Below are positions 36,226 through 45,444 of a DNA stretch of 64,000 bases, piece after piece. The DNA comes from Castellaniella sp049673105 (lineage in GTDB: Bacteria; Pseudomonadota; Gammaproteobacteria; Burkholderiales; Burkholderiaceae_B). Numbering within the stretch: the first letter of the stretch is position 1; each line of letters starts with the position of its first letter. The stretch lies in NCBI RefSeq assembly GCF_049673105.1, contig NZ_JBATXG010000021.1:49893-113892 (forward strand). The letters are read 5' to 3'. A model generated the notes under the pieces. The model did not search any database, had not been told where the DNA came from, and saw nothing but the letters and a program-made list of their open reading frames with translations. The position numbers and the translations under genes were made by a program.

Positions 36226-38205
36226 TTACTGCACCTGGGACAGTTGATCCAGGATGCCGGGGTTCTCCAGCGTAGAGACGTCCTGGGTGATGGGTTCACC
36301 CTTGGCGACCACGCGCAGCAGACGGCGCATGATCTTGCCCGAACGGGTCTTGGGCAGGTTTTCCCCGAAACGGATTTCACGCGGTTTGGCGATGGGGCCG
36401 ATTTCCTTGGCGACCCAGTCGCGCAGCTGTTTGGCCATCGCGGCGGCGGCATCGCCTTGGGGCAGCGGGCCGTTGAGCACCACAAAGGCCACCACGGCTT
36501 CACCGGTGGTGGCATCCGGACGACCCACGACGGCGGCTTCCGCCACCAGTTCGTGCGCCACCAGGGCGGATTCGACTTCCATCGTGCCCAGGCGGTGGCC
36601 CGAGACGTTCAGCACATCGTCGATGCGGCCCATGATCCAGAAATAGCCGTCCTTGTCGCGCTGGGCGCCGTCGCCCGCCAGGTAATAGCCTTTGAGTTCT
36701 TCCGGGAAATAGGTTTTCTTGAAACGTTCCGGATCGCCCCAGACCGTGCGGATCATGGACGGCCACGGGCGGCGCACCACCAGGAAGCCGCCCTTGCCGC
36801 GTTCGACTTCTTCGCCGGTTTCATCCACGATGGCGGCATCGATGCCGGGCAGCGGCAGCGTGCAGGAACCCGGCTTCAGCGGCGTCACGCCCGGCAGCGG
36901 CGTGATCATGTGGGCGCCGGTTTCCGTCTGCCACCAGGTGTCGATCACCGGGCAGCGCTGGCCGCCGACGTTGTTGTAATACCAGACCCAGGCTTCGGGG
37001 TTGATGGGCTCGCCCACCGAACCGATGATGCGTAGGGAACTGAGGTCGAAGGATTTCGGGTGCACCTTGGCGTCGGCCTCGGAGGCCTTGGTCAGCGAAC
37101 GGATCGCCGTCGGCGCCGTGTAGAACACCGAGACCTTGTGCTCCTGGATCATCTTCCAGAAACGGCCCGCATCCGGATAGGTGGGAACGCCTTCGAAGAC
37201 CACCTGCGTCACGCCCGCCGCCAAGGGGCCGTAGGTGACGTAAGAGTGGCCCGTGACCCAACCCACGTCGGCGGTACACCAGAACACGTCCGTGGGCTTG
37301 GCATCGAAGGTCCATCGCATGGTCATGAAGGACCACAGCAAATAGCCAGCGCTGGAATGCTGTACGCCTTTGGGCTTGCCGGTGGAACCGGACGTGTACA
37401 GAATGAACAACGGATGGTCGGCATCGACCGGCACGGGCGGGCAGTCAAAGGATTGACCCTGGATCGCATCGTGCCACCACACGTCGCGGCTGGCATCCCA
37501 TTGGACGTCGGAGCCTGCGCGCTTGTAGGTGATGACCTTGCGCACGGCTTCGCAATCGCCCATGGCCAGGGCCTCGTCCACCGCGTTCTTCAGGGGGATG
37601 ATCTTGCCGCCGCGGGCTTGCGCGTCGGCCGTGATGATCAGGGTCGCGCCCACGTCCACCACGCGTTCGTGGATGCTCTTGGCCGAGAAGCCGCCGAACA
37701 CCACGGAATGGATGATGCCCAGGCGAGCGCAGGCCTGCATGGCCACCACAGCCTCGATGGACATCGGCAGGTACAGCACGGCGCGTTCGCCGGTCTTGAA
37801 ACCCTGCGCCTTGAGCGCATTGGCGAACTGCGACACGAGCGCATGCAGTTCTTTATAGGTGACTTTGGTGACCTTGCCGTCATCCGCTTCGAAAATCAGA
37901 GCGATGCGATTTTCGGCGGGCGTACCCAGGTGTTTGTCCAGACAGTTGGCCGAGACGTTCAGTTTCCCATCGGGATAGAACTTGTAGAACGGCTTGTTGG
38001 ATTCATCTATCACCTGGGTAAAGGGTTTGTCCCAGACCAGATTTTCATTGGCCAGCCGCGCCCAAAATGCATCCGGATCCCGATTGGCTTCGTCGCACAA
38101 GGCCTTGTAGCCTTCCATCCCGGATACGTTGGCCTGTTTGACCAGATCGGCGGGAGGCGGGAATACTCGATTCTCCACCAATATGGATTCAATCTCCGTA
38201 GCCAT
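36226..38205 (-). CDS. acs: Acetyl-CoA synthetase (AMP-forming)
   Basis: A 659-residue adenylate-forming enzyme making acetyl-CoA from acetate and ATP. It contains LFILYTSGSTGKPKGVQHSS (P-loop-like phosphate motif), WWQTETGAHMITPLPG and the C-terminal PKTRSGKIMRRLLR, with the lysine that is acetylated in Acs for control. The start MATEIESILVENRVFPPP is preceded by AAAGGAGCGAG. Full family length (about 650). A dyad resembling a CRP site lies just upstream. With prpE and the UMF1 transporter nearby it forms a short-chain acid utilisation region. Confidence 0.97.
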   Translation of the reverse strand: MATEIESILVENRVFPPPADLVKQANVSGMEGYKALCDEANRDPDAFWARLANENLVWDKPFTQVIDESNKPFYKFYPDGKLNVSANCLDKHLGTPAENRIALIFEADDGKVTKVTYKELHALVSQFANALKAQGFKTGERAVLYLPMSIEAVVAMQACARLGIIHSVVFGGFSAKSIHERVVDVGATLIITADAQARGGKIIPLKNAVDEALAMGDCEAVRKVITYKRAGSDVQWDASRDVWWHDAIQGQSFDCPPVPVDADHPLFILYTSGSTGKPKGVQHSSAGYLLWSFMTMRWTFDAKPTDVFWCTADVGWVTGHSYVTYGPLAAGVTQVVFEGVPTYPDAGRFWKMIQEHKVSVFYTAPTAIRSLTKASEADAKVHPKSFDLSSLRIIGSVGEPINPEAWVWYYNNVGGQRCPVIDTWWQTETGAHMITPLPGVTPLKPGSCTLPLPGIDAAIVDETGEEVERGKGGFLVVRRPWPSMIRTVWGDPERFKKTYFPEELKGYYLAGDGAQRDKDGYFWIMGRIDDVLNVSGHRLGTMEVESALVAHELVAEAAVVGRPDATTGEAVVAFVVLNGPLPQGDAAAAMAKQLRDWVAKEIGPIAKPREIRFGENLPKTRSGKIMRRLLRVVAKGEPITQDVSTLENPGILDQLSQVQ

Positions 38206-38222
38206 TTTGCTCGCTCCTTTTG

Positions 38223-38241
38223 AGTGATGTCATTCACATCA
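38223..38241. promoter_or_regulatory. Dyad upstream of acs resembling a CRP/FNR-type site
   Basis: On the minus strand the region reads TGTGA, six bases, TCACT (38238 to 38223), a one-mismatch match to the CRP pattern TGTGA-N6-TCACA. It also forms a 6-bp dyad TGATGT/ACATCA with a five-base centre (38225-38241). It is 18-36 bases before the acs ATG, which is close for an activator site and more suited to repression or post-initiation control unless the true start lies elsewhere. Confidence 0.35.
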
Positions 38242-38321
38242 TGTTTGAATTGTGTTACCTGTCACCGTACTGCACGAGTCTTACTTGATTCTGACAAATG
38301 CAACTCGCTCGTCGGCGGCCA

Positions 38322-39671
38322 TCAAGCCAACGGAATGCGGTCAGACGGACGCACGATATCCCGGTCCCGCTCGCCTCGGGCAAAATCCAGGCGCGCCAGC
38401 AACCAGAGCCCCGCCAGAAAGAACAGCCCTGTCGTCAACAACGCGGCCCGATGGTTGCCCTGCGTCAACCACACCAGCAGGCCGTAGCTCAGCGGCCCCA
38501 CGACCGCCGCCAATTGCACGGAAAAGGTCCACAAAGCAAAGAATTCCGCGGGTCGCCGGGTGGGAGCCAGCACCCCCACCATGGCCCGCCCCGCACTCTG
38601 GCTGGTGCCCATGCACAGGCCGGCCAACGCGGCAGCCGCCCAGAACACCGGCAGGGTCTGCGCCGAGACGGCCAGCCCCACCATCAGCAACCAGCCGCAC
38701 AAGGTCAGGGTCAGCGCCCGCTTGTGTCCGATGCGGTCCTGCAGATAGCCGAAACCAAAAGCGCCGACTGCCGCCGCGATATTGACCAGGAACACCAGCA
38801 ACATGGTCTGGCGCATATCGAAGCCTATGACCTCGGTTGCATAGACCGCCGACAGCGTGATCACGACGGCGATGCCCGCCTGATAGCAGGCGATGCACAT
38901 CAGCAGGCGCCGAAAATCCGGGTAGTCCCGGCGGGTTTCCAGCCAGGCGCGGCGCAATTGCGCCAGCATCGCCGGCGCCGGCGTCGGCGCAGCCGCTGTC
39001 TGCCGCGGCTCGCGCAGCCACAGAAACGAGGGCAGCGCCGCCAGGGCGAAGACCCCCGCCGTCAAAGCCATGATCCAGGGCACATAAGCCTGAGCGGGCA
39101 GATCCATCGCCGCCGCCGACCCGGCCACCCACAACGCCAGCCCCAACGTCAGCATGCCGCCGCAATAGCCGAAACTCCAGCCCCAGCCAGACACGCGTCC
39201 CATGGATTCCGGGCGGGCCAGTCCGGGCAAAAACGAGGCAACGGCGGATTCACCGATGCAGTAAAAGGCATTCGACAAGGCCAGCCAGAACAGGCCCCAG
39301 GCGATATCGCCGGGCCCGACCGAGACCAGGACAGCCGTCGCCAGCACGCAGCCAATCGTGCTGCTGAACAGCAAGCGCCGATGTCCGGCGCGGGCATCGG
39401 CGCGCGCCCCCAGACCCGGCATGATCAGCATCACGATCAAATACGAGACCGACAGCGCCGCCGTCAGCGCCAAGGTGCCCCAGGCATGACCCGCCGCCAC
39501 GACGCCGACGAAATAGGCATTGAACACCGCCGTCAGCACGACCGTGGTGTAGCCGGAATTGGCGAAGTCGTACATGGCCCAGGACCAGACCTCGCGCCGC
39601 CCCACGCCGGGCATCAGGATACCGGGCGCCCCTGTTGCGAGTGGACGCCTCCGGTTCTGGGCAGTGCTCAC
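38322..39671 (-). CDS. UMF1/Atg22-type major facilitator transporter
   Basis: A transporter of about 449 residues with twelve predicted helices. The start VWSWAMYDFANSGYTTVVLTAVFNAYFV matches the UMF1 (MFS_22) family, related to yeast Atg22 amino acid effluxers. The GTG at 39671 overlaps the prpE stop (GTGA), a sign of translational coupling, so it is taken as start; the ATG at 39614 is an alternative that removes 19 residues. It sits between propionate-CoA ligase and acetyl-CoA synthetase on the same strand. Its substrate is unknown; the context suggests a short-chain carboxylate, as inference only. Confidence 0.82.
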   Translation of the reverse strand: MSTAQNRRRPLATGAPGILMPGVGRREVWSWAMYDFANSGYTTVVLTAVFNAYFVGVVAAGHAWGTLALTAALSVSYLIVMLIMPGLGARADARAGHRRLLFSSTIGCVLATAVLVSVGPGDIAWGLFWLALSNAFYCIGESAVASFLPGLARPESMGRVSGWGWSFGYCGGMLTLGLALWVAGSAAAMDLPAQAYVPWIMALTAGVFALAALPSFLWLREPRQTAAAPTPAPAMLAQLRRAWLETRRDYPDFRRLLMCIACYQAGIAVVITLSAVYATEVIGFDMRQTMLLVFLVNIAAAVGAFGFGYLQDRIGHKRALTLTLCGWLLMVGLAVSAQTLPVFWAAAALAGLCMGTSQSAGRAMVGVLAPTRRPAEFFALWTFSVQLAAVVGPLSYGLLVWLTQGNHRAALLTTGLFFLAGLWLLARLDFARGERDRDIVRPSDRIPLA

Positions 39672-41554
39672 AGGGCTGAGCGGATCTGCTCGAGGGCGCC
39701 AGGGTCCTCGATCGTGGTCAGATCGCCTGGATCGCGTCCTTCGCACAAGGCCACAATGGCGCGACGCAGAACTTTGCCCGACCGCGTCTTCGGCAGATTG
39801 TTGACGAACAGGATGCGGGCGGGCCGGGCCACAGCGCCATTGCGCTGCTCGATCACACGCTTGATTTCAGCTTCCAGCCGGTCGCGGCTGCCGGCCTCGT
39901 CCAGCATGGCGGGATCGCGTAGCACCGCGAAGGCCATCGCTTCCTGGCCTTTCAACTGATCCGCCACCCCCACCACGGCGGATTCGGCCACGGCAGGGTG
40001 CGTATTGACGGATTCCTCGATTTCGCGAGTGCCCAGGCGGTGACCGGCAACGTTGATCACGTCGTCGGTACGCCCCAGAATGAACCAGTAGCCGTCCTTA
40101 TCCACCAGGCCCCAATCGGACGTGGAGTAGGTCAGACGACCGGGAAAAGACTGGAAATACGTTCGCACGAAGCGCTCATCGTCGCCCCAGATGGTGCTCA
40201 TGGCGCCGGGCGGCAGGGGCGGTTCGATCGCCACGACCCCCTTTTGATTCGGGCCGCAATCCTGCCCGGTGGCCTCGTCGACGGCCCGCACGTCAAAGCC
40301 GTAGACCGGCACGGTGGGGCTGCCGAAACGCGGGGGAATTTCCTCGATCCCCGGTTGCGCCGACAGGATCGGCCAGCCGGTTTCGGTCTGCCAGTAATTG
40401 TCGATCACCGGCTTGCCCAGGGCTTCAGACAGCCACTGCCCGGTCAGTTCATCCAGCGGTTCGCCCGCCAGATAGATGCGGTCCAGGCTGGACAGGTCAT
40501 GGCGCGTCAGCAAAGCCGGATCGTGTTTTTTCAGCACCCGGATCGCGGTCGGTGCGGAAAACAGGGCGTTGACCCGGTAGGTTTCGACGATGCGCCACAG
40601 GATGGCTGCATCCGGACGCACCGGCGTGCCCTCGTACATGACGGTGGCCTGGCCGTTCAGCAGCGGCCCGTAGACCACGTAAGAGTGTCCCACCACCCAG
40701 CCCACGTCGCTGCTGGAAAAATAGACGTCGCCCGGCTTGCCGCCGAATATGTATTCCATGGAAGCGCACAGGGCGACGGCGTAGCCGCCCACATCGCGCT
40801 GCACGCCTTTGGGGTTGCCGGTCGTGCCCGAGGTGTACAGGATATAGCTGGGCGCATTGGATTCCAGCCAGACCACCGGCACCTGCGCATCCAGGTGCCG
40901 AGCGCGCAGGGTGGCGTAGTCCAGGTCGCGACCGGCGGTCATGTCCATGGGCGCCAGGCCGCGATTGACCAGCACGACGTGTTCGGGCGCGTGCGCGCTT
41001 TGCGCGATGGCCTGATCCAGCAGGGGCTTGTAAGCAATGGCCCGCCCGCCGCGCGACCCCGCATCCGTCGAGATGATGACCTTGGGTTCGGCATCATCGA
41101 TGCGCTGCGCCAGGTTGTGGGATGCAAAACCGCCAAACACCACCGAATGGATGGCGCCGATGCGTGCACAGGCCAGCATGAAAAACGCCGCCTGGGGAAT
41201 CATGGGCAGATAGATCAGCACGCGATCGCCCTGCACCACCCCCAGCTGCTGCAAGATGGCGGCGGCGGCGTTGACTTCACGCGCCAGATCGGAACGGGTA
41301 TAGACGATTTCCTGTTCGACTTCGGTCGAGACCCAGATCAGGGCGGGCTGATCCGCCTGGGTATCCAGCCAGCGGTCGACCGCGTTGTAGCACAGGTTGG
41401 TGCGCCCGCCCACGAACCAGCGCGCAAATGGCGGGCGGGAAAAATCCAGCACCTGAGTAAAGGGGGTTTCCCAATGGATACGTCGAGCTTCTTGAGCCCA
41501 GAAAGCATCACGGTCCTGCACCGATTGACGGTGGAACTCGCGGATTTTCTGCAT
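39668..41554 (-). CDS. prpE: Propionate-CoA ligase (PrpE-like)
   Basis: A 628-residue AMP-forming acyl-CoA synthetase. The PrpE branch is shown by SYILYTSGTTGNPKGVQRDVGGYAV, by SSDVGWVVGHSYVVYGPLL, and by the C-terminal PKTRSGKVLRRAIV lysine. It activates propionate for the methylcitrate or related routes. The ATG at 41554 was chosen over 41572 because GGAG precedes it at good spacing and MQKIREFHRQSV is the usual start. It is translationally coupled to the UMF1 transporter downstream. Other prp genes are not in the window. Confidence 0.9.
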   Translation of the reverse strand: MQKIREFHRQSVQDRDAFWAQEARRIHWETPFTQVLDFSRPPFARWFVGGRTNLCYNAVDRWLDTQADQPALIWVSTEVEQEIVYTRSDLAREVNAAAAILQQLGVVQGDRVLIYLPMIPQAAFFMLACARIGAIHSVVFGGFASHNLAQRIDDAEPKVIISTDAGSRGGRAIAYKPLLDQAIAQSAHAPEHVVLVNRGLAPMDMTAGRDLDYATLRARHLDAQVPVVWLESNAPSYILYTSGTTGNPKGVQRDVGGYAVALCASMEYIFGGKPGDVYFSSSDVGWVVGHSYVVYGPLLNGQATVMYEGTPVRPDAAILWRIVETYRVNALFSAPTAIRVLKKHDPALLTRHDLSSLDRIYLAGEPLDELTGQWLSEALGKPVIDNYWQTETGWPILSAQPGIEEIPPRFGSPTVPVYGFDVRAVDEATGQDCGPNQKGVVAIEPPLPPGAMSTIWGDDERFVRTYFQSFPGRLTYSTSDWGLVDKDGYWFILGRTDDVINVAGHRLGTREIEESVNTHPAVAESAVVGVADQLKGQEAMAFAVLRDPAMLDEAGSRDRLEAEIKRVIEQRNGAVARPARILFVNNLPKTRSGKVLRRAIVALCEGRDPGDLTTIEDPGALEQIRSAL

Positions 41555-41724
41555 GATGTCGTCTCCTGCCATCCTGCAGTACAGGCATTGTGTCAGGTAC
41601 CTGGACTACGGATGATTCCTGAATTATTTTTTCTGCCCACATGCTACACCAGCAGAACGTACAGGAGCTCGCTGACACGAGGCTGACAGATGCCCGTCCC
41701 GACCGCCAGCCGACGGCGGTGTGC

Positions 41725-42585
41725 CTAGCCGCCGAGCCGGGCCAAACCCTGCTGCAGGGCCCAATTGGCGGCTGCCAGGCCCATGCTGGCCGTCACGGTC
41801 ACCACGGATCCATAGCCGGCGCAGGACAGCCCCTGCGGCGCTGCCGCTGCATCAGGCGCCGTCGACTGTGTCCACGCCGACGGCAAGATGGCAGGCTGAT
41901 CGAACCACAAGCAGGGCACACCCATGCGCGGCACCCGGCGCTTGGGCTTGCCGCCGGCGGCGCCGCCTTTGGGATAGCCATGACGCTGGCGCAGTTCCTG
42001 GCGGATGCGGCCCAGCAAGGCATCGTGCACGGATGCCGACAGATCCCCGGCGCGCAGCGTCAGCGGATCCGTCTTGCCGCCCGCCCCGCCGCATACCAGC
42101 AAAGGCCAGCCTTTGGCGCGCGCCTGCAAAATCATGGCGACCTTGGCAGGCACCTGATCGGTGCAGTCCAGCAAGATGCCCGCCGGCCCCGCCGACAAGA
42201 TCTGATCCAGATTGTCCGCGCTAACGAAATCATCGATTTCCGTGACCCGGCAGCCGGGGTGGATGTCGCGCACGCGATCCGCCATGGCACGGATCTTGGC
42301 CATCCCCAGGGTGCTGCCCAGGGCATGCGCCTGGCGGTTGATATTGGATTCGGCCACATGGTCCATATCCACCAGGGTCAGCGCCCCCACCCCGGAACGC
42401 GCCAAGGCCTCGGCGCACCAGGCGCCCACCCCGCCGATCCCGGCCACTACCACATGCAACGCTGACAGCGCCTGCCAGGCGCCTTCGCCGTAGAGCCTGT
42501 CCAATCCGCCAAATCGGCGCGCCAGATCGGCACCGGACGGTGCGGATGCGGGCAAGGCAGTCGCGATGAGATCGGGATCAGACAT
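41725..42585 (-). CDS. tcdA: tRNA threonylcarbamoyladenosine dehydratase (TcdA/CsdL)
   Basis: A 286-residue E1-like enzyme that uses ATP to cyclise t6A at position 37 of ANN-decoding tRNAs. RRFGGLDRLYGEGAWQALS followed by the nucleotide-binding GIGGVGA (49-55) and LVDMDHVAESNINRQAHAL are typical. The ATG at 42585 is preferred over the upstream frame start at 42630. The window also holds tsaC (45894-46955), an earlier step of the same tRNA modification. The gene is divergent from chaC. Confidence 0.92.
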   Translation of the reverse strand: MSDPDLIATALPASAPSGADLARRFGGLDRLYGEGAWQALSALHVVVAGIGGVGAWCAEALARSGVGALTLVDMDHVAESNINRQAHALGSTLGMAKIRAMADRVRDIHPGCRVTEIDDFVSADNLDQILSAGPAGILLDCTDQVPAKVAMILQARAKGWPLLVCGGAGGKTDPLTLRAGDLSASVHDALLGRIRQELRQRHGYPKGGAAGGKPKRRVPRMGVPCLWFDQPAILPSAWTQSTAPDAAAAPQGLSCAGYGSVVTVTASMGLAAANWALQQGLARLGG

Positions 42586-42670
42586 GATGACAGTAGCGCA
42601 AGACGAATCGGGAATACGGCATTTTGCCACGGCCCCGACTTCAGATTCCGTACAAGTCCTCTACAATAGG

Positions 42671-43351
42671 ATGCATTCCCTTTCCACTGCCTTCTGTCCT
42701 GTGAACGCCTCCGCGCAACGCTCCTCCCGACAGCCCCCGCCGCCCGAGGCATTCCGGCTGCGGGACGATGCTTGGCACGCGGCGTCCATCCAGCAGACCC
42801 TGCAGCACTGGAACGGTCGCAACGATTTGTGGGTGTTTGGCTATGGCTCGCTGATCTGGCGGCCCGAATTCGATTTTCTCGAATCCCGCCAGGCACGGAT
42901 CCACGGCTACCACCGGGCGCTGTGCCTGTGGTCACGCATCAACCGCGGCACCCCCGAACAACCCGGCCTGGTCTTCGGGCTGGATCTGGGGGGTTCCTGC
43001 ACCGGTCGCGTCTTTCGTATCGCCGCCACCCAGGCGCCCGATACCCTGCTGGCCCTGTGGCGGCGCGAAATGCCCAGCGCCGCCTATATTCCACGCTGGC
43101 TGCGCTGCCACACGACCGACGGCATTGTGCCAGGGCTGGTGTTCACCATGAACCGTCAGGACACAGGCTATGCCTCGGGCTTGTCGCTGGAACAGATCCT
43201 GGACGCCGTGCGACAGGGCCACGGGCGATACGGCGCTTGCACCGACTACGTGCTGCAGACCGCCCAGGCCCTGACCGCCGCCGGCATCCCCGACCAGCGG
43301 CTACGAGCCATCGCCCAGGCGCTGCAATCCTCTCTCTCCTCCTTTTCTTGA
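42671..43351 (+). CDS. chaC: ChaC-type glutathione-specific gamma-glutamylcyclotransferase
   Basis: A protein of up to 226 residues. WVFGYGSLIWRPEFDF is the hallmark substrate loop of ChaC, which degrades glutathione to 5-oxoproline and Cys-Gly. AYIPRWLRCHTTDG and the distal FTMNRQDTGYASGL fit the rest of the fold. Start choice is open: ATG at 42671, or GTG at 42701. A TACAAT box at 42662-42667 would place the transcription start after the ATG, favouring the GTG. It is the first of a plus-strand run with pdxH, a flavin reductase and purU. Confidence 0.88.
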   Translation: MHSLSTAFCPVNASAQRSSRQPPPPEAFRLRDDAWHAASIQQTLQHWNGRNDLWVFGYGSLIWRPEFDFLESRQARIHGYHRALCLWSRINRGTPEQPGLVFGLDLGGSCTGRVFRIAATQAPDTLLALWRREMPSAAYIPRWLRCHTTDGIVPGLVFTMNRQDTGYASGLSLEQILDAVRQGHGRYGACTDYVLQTAQALTAAGIPDQRLRAIAQALQSSLSSFS

Positions 43352-43360
43352 GCTGGCTTC

Positions 43361-43993
43361 ATGTCCATCGCCGATATCCGCCAAACCTATCAAAAATTCG
43401 AACTGCTGGAATCTGCCGCCGCCGCAGACCCCTACGCGCAATTCGAGCAATGGTTTCAACAGGCCCTGCACAGCGAGGTCCGCGAACCGACGGCCATGAT
43501 GCTGGCCACCGCCGATGAGGCCGGACGCCCCTCGTCCCGGATCGTGCTGCTGAAAGGCTTCGACGCCCAGGGCTTTGTGTTCTACACCAACTACCAATCG
43601 CGCAAAGGCCGGGAACTGAGCGTCAATCCGCAGGCCAGTCTGCTGTTCTTCTGGCCCGAACTGGAACGCCAGGTGCGCATCGAAGGCAGCGTCGCGCCCG
43701 TGTCCGCCGCCGAATCCGACGACTACTACGCCAGTCGGCCCCTGGGGTCGCGCATCGGCGCCTGGGCGTCGCCCCAAAGCCAGCCCATCGATCACGAGAC
43801 GCTGGCGCAACGGGTCCGGGACCTGACCCAGACGCTGGGCGATACGCCCTCGCGCCCGCCCCACTGGGGCGGCTACCGCCTGCAGGCGCAGCGCATCGAA
43901 TTCTGGCAGGGCCGGCCATCCCGGCTGCACGACCGCCTGGTCTACTCCCTGGACGCCGCCGGCGGCTGGGTCCTGGATCGCCTGGCCCCCTGA
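43361..43993 (+). CDS. pdxH: Pyridoxine/pyridoxamine 5'-phosphate oxidase
   Basis: A 210-residue FMN enzyme that makes pyridoxal 5'-phosphate, the last step of vitamin B6 synthesis and salvage. It matches canonical PdxH throughout: SRIVLLKGFDAQGFVFYTNY, SRKGRELSVNPQASLLFFWP, DDYYASRPLGSRIGAWASPQS, and the C-terminal IEFWQGRPSRLHDR and DRLAP. It starts nine bases after chaC and ends eight bases before the flavin reductase. This is the main pdxH; a divergent paralogue lies at 10057-10737. Confidence 0.97.
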   Translation: MSIADIRQTYQKFELLESAAAADPYAQFEQWFQQALHSEVREPTAMMLATADEAGRPSSRIVLLKGFDAQGFVFYTNYQSRKGRELSVNPQASLLFFWPELERQVRIEGSVAPVSAAESDDYYASRPLGSRIGAWASPQSQPIDHETLAQRVRDLTQTLGDTPSRPPHWGGYRLQAQRIEFWQGRPSRLHDRLVYSLDAAGGWVLDRLAP

Positions 43994-44001
43994 TCAGCGA
44001 C

Positions 44002-44532
44002 ATGACCTCATCTCCGACCCCGGCGAAATTCCCCTCTCTGTATTTCCGTTCCGCGCTAGGCCGTTTTCCGACCGGCGTGACCATCGTCACCGCCGAACAC
44101 CCGGACACCGGCGCCCCGCTGGGCCTGACCATCAGCTCGTTTAGCTCGGTGTCTCTGGAACCGCCCATGGTCCTGTGGACCTTGACCCACACGGCCTCGT
44201 CGCTGGCGGCCTTCCTGGCCCTGGATCGCTATGTCATTCACGTCCTGTCGGCCAGCCAGGTCGATCTGGCCCGCCGTTTCGCCAAAGGCCCGCAAACCGA
44301 GCGGTTCGCCGGCCTGCCGCTGGAACACGCCCCTAACGGCACCCTGATGCTGGGCGATACGCGCTGCGCCGCCTGGTTCGAATGCCATAATACCCAGCAG
44401 CACCAGGCGGGAGATCACACGATCTTCGTCGGCCAGGTGGAACACTGCCAGCGCCAGTTGCTATCGCCCCTGATCTATCACGCCGGGGATTTTGAACTGA
44501 CCCAGGCCAGTGAGCCTTTATCCCGCAACTGA
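44002..44532 (+). CDS. Flavin reductase family protein
   Basis: A 176-residue FMN-binding split-barrel protein. FRSALGRFPTGVTIVTAE, PLGLTISSFSSVSLEPPM and FVGQVEHCQ are typical of flavin reductases that serve as small components of two-component monooxygenases (HpaC/RutF type). No large monooxygenase component is near, so its partner is unknown. It lies in the chaC-pdxH-fre-purU run; PdxH and this protein share the same flavin barrel superfamily. Confidence 0.88.
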   Translation: MTSSPTPAKFPSLYFRSALGRFPTGVTIVTAEHPDTGAPLGLTISSFSSVSLEPPMVLWTLTHTASSLAAFLALDRYVIHVLSASQVDLARRFAKGPQTERFAGLPLEHAPNGTLMLGDTRCAAWFECHNTQQHQAGDHTIFVGQVEHCQRQLLSPLIYHAGDFELTQASEPLSRN

Positions 44533-44557
44533 AAGACACGCCCTCTGGGCGCTGCCC

Positions 44558-45406
44558 ATGCACGACTACATCCTGACACTTTCCTGCCCAGATCGCATGG
44601 GCATCGTTCATTCCGTCAGCAGCTGGCTGCTGACCCGCCACGGCAACATCGTCCACGCCCAGCAATTCGGCGATCCCGACAGCCAGCAGTTCTTTCTGCG
44701 GGTGCATTTTTCTCTGCCTTCGGATGACGCGCTCGACGCGCTGCAGCAGGATTTCGCCCCGATCGCCGCACGATTCGACATGCAGTTCCAGATTCACGAT
44801 GCCCGCCGCAAGGCGCGGCTGCTGATCCTGGTCAGCAAACAGGGACACTGCCTGAACGATCTGCTATTTCGCGTGCACAGCGGGCAGATGCCGGCGGAAA
44901 TCGTCGGGGTGGTCTCCAATCACCCTGATTTCCAGCCGCTGGCCCAGGCGCACGGGCTACCGTTTCATCATCTGCCGGTGTCCGCCGACACCCGCGCGGC
45001 GCAAGAACAGCAAATCCTGGATCTGGTCGAACGCGAACAGGCGGACCTGGTTGTGCTGGCCCGCTACATGCAGATCCTGTCATCCGATCTGTGTCAGGCG
45101 CTGACGGGTCGCGCCATCAACATCCACCACAGCTTTCTGCCCAGCTTCAAGGGCGCCCGCCCCTACTATCAGGCCCATGCCCGTGGGGTCAAGATCATCG
45201 GCGCCACCGCCCACTACGTGACCCAGGACCTGGACGAAGGCCCCATCATCGAACAGGACATTGAACGGGTCGATCACGCCATGAGTCCGCAGGACCTGAC
45301 CCGCATCGGCAGCGACGTCGAATCCGTGGTGCTGTCGCGCGCGGTGCGCTGGCACGTGGAACACCGCATCCTGCTCAATGGCCGGCGCACGGTGGTGTTC
45401 CGCTAA
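44558..45406 (+). CDS. purU: Formyltetrahydrofolate deformylase
   Basis: A 282-residue enzyme hydrolysing 10-formyl-THF to formate and THF, balancing one-carbon and purine pools. An ACT domain (1-80, opening HDYILTLSCPDRMGIVHSVS) would bind glycine/methionine effectors, and the formyltransferase-fold half has INIHHSFLPSFKGARPYY and TQDLDEGPIIEQD with the catalytic Asn, His and Asp. The ATG at 44558 matches the family length; the frame's earlier ATG at 44510 overlaps the flavin reductase. It converges with the pur operon. Confidence 0.95.
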   Translation: MHDYILTLSCPDRMGIVHSVSSWLLTRHGNIVHAQQFGDPDSQQFFLRVHFSLPSDDALDALQQDFAPIAARFDMQFQIHDARRKARLLILVSKQGHCLNDLLFRVHSGQMPAEIVGVVSNHPDFQPLAQAHGLPFHHLPVSADTRAAQEQQILDLVEREQADLVVLARYMQILSSDLCQALTGRAINIHHSFLPSFKGARPYYQAHARGVKIIGATAHYVTQDLDEGPIIEQDIERVDHAMSPQDLTRIGSDVESVVLSRAVRWHVEHRILLNGRRTVVFR

Positions 45407-45444
45407 GATCACCACCCGGACATCGCGCCGGGCCAGGCGGATCG

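Noticed and set aside
38298..41686. Two long plus-strand frames antisense to the UMF1 transporter and prpE
   Set aside because: Both are shadows of the minus-strand genes and contain long Gln/Arg/His-rich stretches.
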